From Tenebrio molitor (taxonomy: Eukaryota > Arthropoda > Insecta > Coleoptera > Tenebrionidae), in NCBI RefSeq assembly GCF_963966145.1, contig NC_091046.1:21948001-22012000 (forward strand): DNA of 64,000 nucleotides, written 5' to 3'. Of this stretch, positions 55,399 through 64,000 are shown piece by piece (position 1 is the stretch's first letter; every line of letters begins with the position of its first letter). The position numbers were made by a program, and so were the translations under genes. Under the pieces are notes generated by a model. It was not told the DNA's origin. It did not search any database and worked only from the letters and a program-made list of their open reading frames with translations.

Positions 55399-56379
55399 TA
55401 CGTTTACAGTAAGTAATAACAAGGCGATCTACATTTACCAGGCCATGGCACTGACCAAAGGCAGTGTGCTATGGAATGGCCTACCACAGTCTGACAACAT
55501 TGCTTCACCAACATTTAGTGAAAAAAAATCGAAATCCACTAAACCTGTCATTGTATTTACATTTGTCAAATATGAGTGATCTAATTTTACGACAGTTCAA
55601 AAATGCGTAATCGCATTGTAACATATAGTTTAAAACCACCTTAGGGACAGAAAAATAACGGTGCTCATTAGTCATCATTACTGATAATATTTCAGATGCT
55701 CTGCTGTGTTCCGGACTATTGAAACTGTTTGGTTATAAACTAACGCGAGGTGGGCATTTCCAACTTAAATACTTAAATAAACAATTTGTTCTCTCCATTG
55801 CCTAAATCCCATCCCATTTCTTGTAACTTGCTTCCCAGTCTCATTTCAATATTCCTTTTTAAAACCAAATGATTTTCTCTAGTGATTGTATCGTCATCAC
55901 TAATTTTGATTATTTCTTCCCAAAGTGTAATTTCTTCGTAATTAGAAGTTATTGGCACCGCGTTTGGCACAAGTCGCTTCATTTTGTCCCCATTGATAAC
56001 TGTCCCGCTAAAATCTTTAGCACAAGCATGGCTACTTTTGCGAATTCTTCACTCTTCGATTTTTAAAATCTCTTTCCAAATTTGCTTCGTTTCCTCATTT
56101 GATGGAAACTTAAATAAAAGTATTTAGCTACCTACGTAATTTGAAGAAGACGCATAATTTGAGTTGCAATTTGGTACGCAACACTTAAATGACATTTTTA
56201 ATTCAGTTTGACGAATTTGACCAAGGACTTGTCAAAATTTATTTTAAATGTCGAAATCGTTTCAAAATTATTGGAACATCGTAGGTCATGGAATGGCCTA
56301 CCAGGGAATGTGGCAACACAGCTAGTGTCCTGGCCTGTAATTTGATATTACCTATAAGCAATCTTTTCAGTAAACCGCA
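55399..56379. other. no confident gene
   Basis: Two similar phrases (atggaatggcctacca at 55470 and 56289) might be ends of a decayed insertion; nothing else recognised. The 69-residue minus frame at 55982-55773 has no known domain. Confidence 0.4.
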
Positions 56380-57190
56380 ATGGTTTTATCGCTAGAGCAA
56401 AACACCTTCATTGTGATGTCGTATTACCGAAATGGTACCCTGCAGAATGGAGAGTGGGTTTATTCTATAAACGCTTGCAACGAAGAATTTTTCCGAAAAT
56501 TTCCAAATGACAACATGTGGGAACAAATTTAATTCCACATGTTAGAAGGATTGTGGATAGATTTGTGGCAACTGGAAGTATTGAAAAAGGTAAAAGTGTA
56601 AGAAGACCGCCAGTGAATGACGAAATTGTTGAAGATTTAGGCCAACGAATGGAACAAAACCAAAAAAACTCCCGCAGGAAGTTATAACTTCAGACTTATG
56701 TACTATTGCGGGCAAAAAAGTGAGACATCAAATTTCTGTCAGTTATGAAAAATTCGATGTAGTTCAAGCTTTATTGTCATTTTTTTTGACACTACCTATT
56801 CCAGCTGACAGTTTACAAATTTATTTTCCTTTTCCAAATGCCATCTTCTTTTGCTAAAGGTAGATTTTGATTGGAACTTTACATTAAATAAATATTCACT
56901 ACGTGCTTACTTACAATCATTTCCTACAATCTACAATACTTAATGACAACGTCAATCAATTCAAAGTAGGGTTAGAATTAGGTAAGGGTTATTTCACATT
57001 AAAAGTCAAGACAATGACGTTGATGTCCCACTTTTTTTGCCCGCAATAGTACCACTCTCCACTTGTCAGAAAATTGTTAGGAAAAACCTGAACTTCTATC
57101 CCTACAGGAAAAAAAAATCAGGACAATTACAAAGGAAAGTCGAAAAATTCGGACAAACAGCAAAAAATATAATTTATGTATGCATTCTCG
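56380..57190 (+). pseudogene. Tc1/mariner-related transposase N-terminal remnant, interrupted
   Basis: MVLSLEQNTFIVMSYYRNGT then LQNGEWVYSINACNEEFFRK and FPNDN match the N-terminal HTH (DUF4817 type) common in insect transposases. After a frameshift come HVRRIVDRFVATGSIEKGKS and RRPPVNDEIVEDL. The frame is then split by the MITE at 56703 and resumes (LSRKIVRKNLNFYPYR) at about 57060. No DDE motif. Dead. Confidence 0.75.
56703..57049. mobile_element. 347-bp TIR MITE inside the transposase remnant
   Basis: CTATTGCGGGCAAAAAAGTG at 56703 and cactttttttgcccgcaatag ending at 57049, TA on both sides. Host coding text continues across it. Confidence 0.87.
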
Positions 57191-57199
57191 ATCATAATT

Positions 57200-57356
57200 G
57201 AGAGTTTTCGCGTTACGTTCCGTTAAAATAACCGGTACGCTATTCGCGAGCAATTACCGTAATCGCTTATTGTAATAATGAATCGGTTACGCTATTGCCT
57301 AGCAACACCGGCGTTAGCGTACACGGTTATCTGAAAAACGTAACGCGAAAACTCTC
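57200..57356. mobile_element. 157-bp MITE, inverted copy of 36960
   Basis: gagagttttcgcgttacgtt at the left, gcgaaaactctc at the right. The core matches the other copy nearly perfectly. Confidence 0.85.
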
Positions 57357-57929
57357 TTAACTGACGATAAGAACGACATATTTCAGAAAGAGAAAAAAAT
57401 TAAACAAAAATTACGACAAAATGAAGTTTATTTTCAAAATAAATTTTTATTTTTTGTGTTTCCACGGCTAAGTGTAATTTATGGGCTGTTACGAATAAAG
57501 TTCTACTTATTTCTGATAATTTGTAATTGACCTTTATTTATTTTTTATGTTATAATAACATTTTAATATACAGGGTGTGCTATATTTTTGAACTCAGAAA
57601 AACATAATGAATCTAACTGTACCAAAAAAATTAAGTCGACCCTTGACCCTTGGAAGATAGGGTTGCTAAGAGCAATATTTTATATACAGTTTATTGTACT
57701 TTTAGAACCCTTTAATTTGATGTACCGCTCGTTGAAATTGCATTTCAAATAAGAACGATATAAGCTGGGGCGTTTTTTTGTGATCACTCTGTATATGTTC
57801 TTTTATAGACACTCTGTATTAATAAATGTATCTATTATTTGAAAAAAGTAGATAAAAAATAAGTTTGGAATTTTTCCAATGATGTCTTTTAGTCTTTTGC
57901 CTTATTAGTTCGTGCGGTCGCGTAAAAAA
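57357..57929. other. no gene recognised
   Basis: A TA-preceded cagggtgtgctatattttt at 57571 looks like a TIR tip, but the possible partner (atcactctg at 57783) does not match beyond the tip. Confidence 0.4.
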
Positions 57930-58045
57930 TTTAATGTGCACTTCGGCCAAAAAGTGCCCTTTGTCCTCGCCTGTTTTCAAGTCTCGGCTGCGCTTCGTCT
58001 AGAAAACCCAGACTGGGACGAAGAAAGATGCACTTTTTGGCCTTG
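57930..58045. repeat. foldback element
   Basis: cggccaaaaagtgc pairs with gcactttttggcc. The loop includes tctcggctgcgcttcgtc. Confidence 0.7.
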
Positions 58046-58069
58046 ATACACAATAGTTATTTGGATCAC

Positions 58070-58190
58070 TAGTCCAGAAAATGATATTTTGCGAGTGTGA
58101 ATGGTACTGCGTAGCCAAGGCGCCTAGCCGGGGCGGGCAACACAAGCACTCGCAAAACATTTTCTGGACCTGTAATCCACAAAATGTTTC
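58070..58190. repeat. foldback element
   Basis: gtccagaaaatgatattttg and cgagtg pair with cactcgcaaaacattttctg. The loop is GC-rich (gcgtagccaaggcgcctagc). Confidence 0.75.
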
Positions 58191-58832
58191 ATGCCAACAA
58201 ATTTAAATCATTTTTAAAAAATAAAAAATTTAAGACATTTAAGAATCAATGCTGCCAGCCCATTCTCTAGTCACTTTTGTAAGTCTAGACCAGGAATTTA
58301 ACGTTTCCATCGGATTTTGAATCATGCAAAACCGTCGATAACGGCATGAAAATAACTATTTCGTGTTCGTTTCTCGAGATATACAGGGTGTCTCAGCTGA
58401 GACTTTCGGGCCTAATATCTCGGTTATTTGCCAACGGATTTTTATGGAATTTAAAATACAGATATTTTAGACGATGAAGGTTCAATTAGTAATCATAAAA
58501 TTACCTCAATTTAAAAAATGTAATTTTAATACATGTTTCTTTTATTGAAAATTAACCGCAATTATTATTAGATTCTTAAACATTAAAAAATAGGTGTCTG
58601 CACAAACAATTAACTAAATCACTTGCCTGATTCAACAAAAAAATTAGATTTTTTGTTAAAAATTTAATCTAAATTTTGAAGGTATTTGAGTAGTTACCTA
58701 TTGAAACAATTGATGAAAAATTCCCAAGCAACATTTTGTACACCCCTTAAAATCCGTCAAAAGTAAGCGCGCGCTTTATTAGAAAAGTCAAATTGTGTAA
58801 ATTTATTGAAAATACTCTAAAAATAGACTACA

Positions 58833-59255
58833 ATGGCAGAAATTTCAATATTGTTGAAAAGGGAAACAATTTTTACCAATGGAGAGTGTAGTAAGAACTT
58901 CAATGACACAGTTCGTTTTCTCGTGGAACATTATCCAAATGTACTGTCGCGAGCAAAAAAAACTGGTCGTCACAATCATGTTTTGACGCAATAGAATAGG
59001 TATGTTCCATTGTAAAACGATCGTAAATATCATAACCTATCATCATATTGTATGACATTAATTATTTAATTTTTTGACACTTTGTTGACGTGGGCAGGGA
59101 AAAATGTTTAATTTGTGACAATCTAACCAAATTTTGAAATGATATTGACGACCAGAATTTTTTGCTCGCGACAGTAGGCTTTACAAAATTTAAGGTTCAG
59201 AGAGTCGTCAATTTATTTGAAGACAAAGGAAGCCTACGTGAACTAAATTACCTCG
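58833..59255 (+). pseudogene. transposase HTH fragment split by a MITE
   Basis: MAEISILLKRETIFTNGECS and KNFNDTVRFLVEHYPN run to 58943. After the MITE the frame resumes as GFTKFKVQRVVNLFEDKGSL. Together this is the first HTH of an insect Tc1/mariner-related transposase (pattern: P..-T...V..LV..FE..GS). The DDE domain is not seen further on. Confidence 0.7.
58944..59174. mobile_element. 231-bp TIR MITE inside the HTH frame
   Basis: CTGTCGCGAGCAAAAAAAAC at 58944 and gaattttttgctcgcgacag ending at 59174, TA on both sides. The flanking coding sequence joins cleanly when it is removed with one TA. Confidence 0.87.
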
Positions 59256-60506
59256 CTAAAATATCCCGATCGTGTTTCAGTTCTTTATAAAAGATTTAAA
59301 GCATCCAGTATAATAAATTACGTCCAAATGTTGTCCTCAACTTTGTAAGTGTTTGTAAAGTTAGTCAAATATGTCACCTGCGTTTCTACGAAGAGGTGCG
59401 CGTTTGTTTCATACACGTCTGCGTTTTTGCATCTGCAGCTACCTTTAACGCAGTTTTTTATCTTTTTTCTTGCAAACCAGACGTCTTTCGAGGACGAGTT
59501 TCTCCTTACAGCATTTTTTATTGACGATCAATTTTTTGATATAAATCTTAAGTGATTCAATATTTTAAAAAGGCATGTAAAAATTACGTTTTTAAGACTT
59601 GGGTTATTGGATTAATGGGACTTTACTCTTCACCGTCTAAAATATAACAATAAATTCAAAAAACTCCTACTGTCAAAATTAAATTTTAAATAAAATGCTT
59701 GTTTTGACTGAACTTGGATATAAAAAATTTTCGCTTGAGTGTACCGACATCAAAATCTAGTTACAAAATATATTTAGGTTATGTTTTCATTTTTAATCAT
59801 TAAGCTAAAAATGTTTCGAATCATTCATTGCTTCGAACACTTGAAGTGAAATGCAGCAACTAAATGAATTAGATCAATTTAATAAAGTTTTAAAAAAACA
59901 AGCGACAAACTGAAAACAGGTAACAAATTAAACAACAACCAAAATCATCCAAAATAAACTAATCTGTTTCATTTATTCAGAAGAAAATTATTTAACACTT
60001 GATTAACACTTATCTCTCCAAAATTTTGATTTGTGAATCACAAGAACGAACACCAATTCTTAGTTAACAATACTGGAACAGCTTTGGCACAAATTCGTAC
60101 AAAATTGCTTCCCGTTATCATCACTTTTTTGTTTGTTCCTCATAATAATTTCTTATGGCCCTCCTCTTTCGCGCCAATAGAACCACCGTAGTTCGTTTTG
60201 AACTTTCCATTTTGCCTCTTTTACAAAATACACTTAAATAATTTTGCAATTTATTTGACAATGTCAATTTAAACAAATGAATAGTTTGAAAAATTAAAAA
60301 ATCATAGATAACAACTGGGCAATATGAAAATAACTAGTGATTTAATCAACCTAACAACTGCGATTTTGATTTTGACAGTCCAGATGTTTATTGAATGGAC
60401 TTTATCTGCATTTTAAATTTCACAAAAATCTGTTGGAAAATAATTGAGATATATTAGGCTGGAAAGTGTAAGCTGAGACACCTTGTATAACGTGGAAACT
60501 GGTATA

Positions 60507-60900
60507 CCGGGACATTTTTTTAACTCTGAACATAGTCCATACTTATTCCCTATGTTCAATTTAAAAAAACACAGATCAATGCATTGTGAGTTGCTATGCA
60601 ACCAACTATACCGTACACAAGAGATTTTGAAATAATGTTAAAAATTGTTCCGATTGATGGAATTCGTCTATCATGTGTTGCATTGGAAATGTCACGCACA
60701 TTTGTAATGCTCTGATTGGCATAGAATAACTGCATTATGTGTATTTCTTCTTCAAACAACTTGACCATTTTGTTAATCTCTCAAGTACTTATTTTCGTTA
60801 CCTTGGTTACGTGATTACATTCATGCATTGACCTGTGTTTTTTAAAACTGAACATAGGGAATAAGTATGGGCTATGTTCAATGTTAAAAAAATGTCCCGG
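60507..60900 (-). mobile_element. 394-bp TIR element with HTH relic
   Basis: CCGGGACATTTTTTTAACTC at 60507 and aaaaaaatgtcccgg ending at 60900, TA flanks. TIRs run about 75 bp (ccatacttattccctatgtt). The minus frame from 60768 reads MVKLFEEEIHIMQLFYANQS, then NVRDISNATHDRRIPSIGTI, a transposase HTH remnant. Confidence 0.82.
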
Positions 60901-61019
60901 TATAACTAAATATATAAACTTTTCAGTTTATACAGGGTCTATCAGAACTGGCGGACCAAAATAATACGGTGAAATCATCATTTTCTGGGAATAATAGGAA
61001 AAATGTGTAAACCTTGTTC

Positions 61020-61226
61020 ACGTTGAGTTGAACATTTCAAAGTCAAATTATTTAAGTTTTTGGCTCTGTAATTATGTTTTGTAAATAGTGACATGCTGCT
61101 AACCAACATAATGCGATTTAGCAATGCTTAATCTAACGTGAACGGTGTTTACCTGCATGTCACTATTTACAAAACATAATTACAGAGCCAAAAAATAAAA
61201 AAATTTGACCTTGGAATTGTCAATTC
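61020..61226. mobile_element. MITE copy related to 31534-31740
   Basis: cttgttcacgttgagttgaa at the left and the shared internal phrases atagtgacatgctgctaacc and caaaacataattacagagcc. The right end is eroded after gaccttgg. TA precedes it at 61018-61019. Confidence 0.7.
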
Positions 61227-61612
61227 TATTAGTAACTATCGAAACAAATTTGATTGTTGCAAAGACATAATAATTGAATATTATTTCATAGAAATTATTT
61301 CTGGCAATTACAAAAGTCATTAAAAACGCTTAATGTTTCCTTCTTCAGAATATTTTCATATGCCTGTCTTATAGTTTGTGTTGGACGAGTGTATAATACA
61401 GTGTGGAATAAAATGATTTACATCTAGTTACCTTTGGAATTTTTGCACATGTACATTTTCCTGTACCGCTCTACTTTTTTTTGAAGTGCCGAACTATTAG
61501 TTCTGTCAATAAATGTCATCAATCGAATTGACAATTGTTACAATTTACTATAGTCGTTTTCAACGACATCCGTGCTGTCAGTGTCATTTTTAATATGTTG
61601 GTGCAGATTGTA

Positions 61613-62239
61613 CTATGGCGGACAAAAAATTTTGAATGATCAAATTTTGGCATATCAAAAAATGTCAATGTAAGCTGCCCTTTACTGTTATTATGACGTT
61701 TATAAATTAAATCGAAAAATTGACGGTTTGAATTACGAGTAAACGTCTATCAAGTTTATAATAATAATTTAGCCGTATCTGAATTTACTAAAGCCAAAAT
61801 AGTAACCCTTCACCAGAGGGGTATGTCGTATGGGCAAATTTCGACGAATTTAGGGTTATCGAAGGGCACTATCCATGCCATTATGCGGAAGTGGGAACAC
61901 ACTGAGACGGTGGTTCGGCGTCCAGGTTCTGGAAGAAGGCGGGTGTCTTCCGTGGAACAGAACGAGGCACCCCCGAACTATCACCGAAATCTGTGCCTGT
62001 CCATGAGGAATAGATCGCTCTTGGTTGTACAACAAAATGGAGCAATGATCAAATATTGACTTCTTCAGTTTTAGTTGTAAAGTTTTTTTTATTTTAATAA
62101 TCTATGATTGACTAATCTGTCACTGGTGACACGACAAGAAAGGCAAAAATAAAAAATGAGGTTAGTTGACCATAAAGCCAGTTTTACATTTATATGTCAA
62201 AGGAATAACAAGTCGTTCAAAATTTTTTGTCCGCCATAG
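61613..62239 (+). mobile_element. Tc1-type deletion derivative C nested in D
   Basis: CTATGGCGGACAAAAAATTT at 61613 and aaattttttgtccgccatag ending at 62239, TA on both sides. 627 bp, with the HTH fragment as its only gene. Confidence 0.88.
61772..62059 (+). pseudogene. Tc1 transposase HTH fragment
   Basis: Frame includes AVSEFTKAKIVTLHQRGMSY, GQISTNLGLSKGTIHAIMRK and VVRRPGSGRRRVSS. This is the first helix-turn-helix plus the GSGRRR 'GRPR-like' hook of a Tc1 transposase. The frame then loses homology (PPNYHRNLCLS) and ends. No second HTH or DDE domain. The in-frame ATG is at 61862 relative to the SYGQ start or upstream is unclear; homology begins before the first Met (61823 region). Confidence 0.8.
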
Positions 62240-62835
62240 TACACACAAATCCATAATCAATATTCAGAATATGTATAAGCAAATCCTAGTTAAAAAAATG
62301 TCAAACAAGAAATTGAGGTTATGGTAAAAGAAAATTTATATTCCGTGAAACATCAACAATAAATAATAGTAAAATCCAACCTTCAACATGGTGTAAAAGA
62401 CTACATATTTTCTGTGATTTGTTAGAAATGATAGATAATAATTTCAATTTGTCAATTTGCCGCGTCAAGATAAATTGCCAAATTAGAAAATTCAAAATTA
62501 CTAAACTGAAAAAGCAAATGATGCCAACATACTGTCATATTGACAGCACAAATGTCATTGAAACCGACTTTAAATTGAATTAACAAACGTTGGTGGCCAC
62601 TTTCAACACTAGCTGTGACTTGCTTTTGTTAGCTCCTTTTTAATTTCAATCTCTACTTTGCATTCATATCATCCCTTCGCAATAAATTACATTTGGAATT
62701 TTGGAATATTTTGAGGCTAGGCTTTCTTTTTTTTTGTAGAGCGGCATTTCGTATTTTTACAAGGGTAGTGCAAAGGTAACCAGATGTAAATGATTTTATT
62801 CCACACTGTACTTTGTATTTTTTAACACAATAAAC

Positions 62836-62884
<49 letters not shown>
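62836..62884 (+). repeat. TCTA microsatellite
   Basis: About twelve perfect TCTA units, probably the tail of the split LINE piece. Confidence 0.95.
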
Positions 62885-63256
62885 AGACAGTGTGATAAGA
62901 GTGCCACAGTTGCTGCTCAGGAGTACGCAGTTCGTTTTCCCAATAGGGAACATCCTAGCAGAAATACTATAACCTGAAAAATACTATAACCTAAAAACGT
63001 CCGTCATTGCACAAACAATGCGGATACCCAACAATGCATATGCATAATTTTAAATGCATCCATAGTTACAAATAAAGCAGGAAAACTAATTTATAGGTAA
63101 CTTAACATCAACAATAGGATTGGTCAGTTTAAATTACTTCTTTCGTAATCACTATTTAAGATAGATTTTTTTGAACATTTTTCCTATTATTCCCAGAAGA
63201 TGATGAATTCACCGTATTATTTTGGTCCGCCAGTTCTGATAGACCCTGTATACTTA

Positions 63257-63675
63257 CTATCCGTTTATTAAACTCCCGCTCTGTCAGTGTCAAATTTTTG
63301 AATTTTTTTTTGAAGCGTACCCAAGTGACATACCTTTTCAGTTGCCTGTACACAAAATCTAGTTATTAAAACGTCAACAAGAAAAGTTTGGTTATGTTAA
63401 TGGAGTTAATTCTCTTCTTTCTAAACAATAAATTAACAATACCCTGCTTCTCTCTGGCCGTTAACGGTATTCTTTTACGTTTCATATCTTCTTCTTATTC
63501 AGCCATTTCGTGTAAGTAATACTTTGAATGAAAGAAAGTGAATTTATTAAGCTTAACTTGAAATTTGAAATTTCAAATTTTTGCGCTAACGTTAAAGTAA
63601 AAATTACTAGTCCCAGAATGACAGTACGGCAACTTGCAAACCCTTTGACAGTGCGGGAGTTTAAAAAACGGATAG
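63257..63675. mobile_element. 419-bp TIR element, inverted relative of 54992
   Basis: CTATCCGTTTATTAAACTCC at 63257 and the complement ending at 63675, TA flanks. It lies 8 bp from the element A copy. Confidence 0.82.
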
Positions 63676-64000
63676 TACCTAACTTGACATCTGACAAAGA
63701 TAACCTCAAAATTTACAATTAATTAATGTTTTTAAGACTTCGCCCAAACGAACATGAAAATTTTCTGACAGCGCTACTGATATCAAAATAACTAATTTTA
63801 TTTTTTGTTTTTAGAAACAGATTAATTTATATGTAACATCTATAATTGAAATTTTTTAATAAACAATTGTCAAAACGTTGTCATGTTGGTACGGGCCAAA
63901 CAGTGATTTTCATGATTTTCATGATTAGTCACACTGAGTGTCAACATTTTTTTTGATGTAACCGAGCCTGCGCCCTGAAAGAGAGAGTTTATTTCAAATT
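63676..64000 (+). repeat. partial repeat shared with 14246-14470, then unique DNA
   Basis: aacctcaaaatttacaatta and tgtttttaagac match the earlier copy. The remainder to 64000 shows no gene. Confidence 0.5.

Larger units (their letters stand above)
58384..60485 (+). mobile_element. 2.1-kb TIR element with HTH frame
   Basis: CAGGGTGTCTCAGCTGAGAC at 58384 and gtaagctgagacaccttg ending at 60485, TA on both sides. The parent form of the 36023 element. It holds an HTH frame split by a MITE and no visible catalytic domain in the remaining 1.2 kb. Confidence 0.83.
61399..62808. mobile_element. TIR element D nested in the LINE tail
   Basis: CAGTGTGGAATAAAATGATT at 61399, followed by tacatctagttacctttg, complement ending at 62808, TA on both sides (61397-61398, 62809-62810). 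Its interior is non-coding apart from nested element C. Confidence 0.87.
61375..62884 (+). mobile_element. short LINE 3' end with TATC tail, split by a DNA element
   Basis: Element A copy 1 lacks this stretch. It comprises tgtgttggacgagtgtata (left) and ctttgtattttttaacacaataaact (right), then a TCTA repeat of about 12 units (62836-62884). Such a 5'-truncated piece ending in a simple-repeat tail is typical of a LINE. The family is unknown. Confidence 0.55.
60933..63248. mobile_element. TIR element A family, second copy, heavily nested
   Basis: Same TIR as 9331 (CAGGGTCTATCAGAACTGG) at 60933, complement ending at 63248, TA on both sides. Own DNA: 60933-61018, about 61227-61373 and 62885-63248. 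It carries the MITE at 61020, then a truncated LINE tail with further insertions. Confidence 0.87.

Noticed and set aside
57571..57791. Possible TIR pair cagggtgtgc / atcactctg
   Set aside because: Matches only at the tips; inner sequence does not pair.

Overview
The window is animal, almost certainly insect, nuclear DNA: AT-rich, intron-split genes with GT-AG junctions, and dense with transposons. The only host gene I recognise is on the minus strand. Four exons (39123-39052, 32700-32463, 9192-9100, 8596-8479) join in phase into the bHLH and start of PAS-A of cycle (cyc, the insect BMAL1/ARNTL homologue), the obligate partner of CLOCK in the circadian feedback loop. The first and last coding exons are missing: the 3' end should lie left of position 1, and no 5' exon was found to the right. 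The gene spans at least 30.6 kb because of a 23.3-kb intron (32462-9193) filled with mobile DNA. A beetle is my best guess from cyc protein similarity, held loosely.

Left part (1-9.3 kb): a foldback repeat, a 1.4-kb inverted-repeat element, a complete LTR-bounded element (2240-6507, 164-bp LTRs differing at one base, 5-bp target duplication GCACG) whose coding region is degraded, and a repeat carrying tyrosine-recombinase exons (7344-8325). From 9.3 to 14.2 kb an R4/Dong-like LINE with reverse transcriptase and restriction-like endonuclease sits inside one Tc1/mariner-type element, which sits inside another.

Middle (14-42 kb): small TA-flanked MITEs, two related repeat blocks (15.1-16.5 and 20.7-23.0 kb), a second truncated LINE (23.9-25.0 kb), a transposase remnant (26.6-27.0 kb), a copia RNase H end with polypurine tract and LTR start (27.0-27.8 kb), two further copies of the tyrosine-recombinase repeat, and a nearly identical 5'-truncated second copy of the R4-like LINE (34.56-35.85 kb).

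Right part (42.8-64 kb): a complex of THAP-domain repeats with long inverted repeats, a tandem duplication of about 1 kb and a perfect 66-bp palindrome. Into it has inserted a terminal-inverted-repeat element carrying a broken YqaJ-type nuclease gene (47.44-50.81 kb). Beyond 51 kb come many Tc1/mariner-type elements, ending in a four-level nest at 60.9-63.2 kb.

Three themes recur. (1) Several TIR elements keep only the N-terminal helix-turn-helix part of a transposase and have lost the catalytic domain. (2) About ten foldback palindromes with unrelated arms carry a similar CG-rich loop resembling CTCGCTGCGCTCG. (3) Several elements look young (near-identical LTRs, LINE pair, MITE pair), so mobilisation was recent, apparently by machinery encoded elsewhere. 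No rRNA, tRNA, CRISPR or bacterial features were seen. Element ends were read by eye from inverted repeats and target duplications; family names are from recognition, not database searches.
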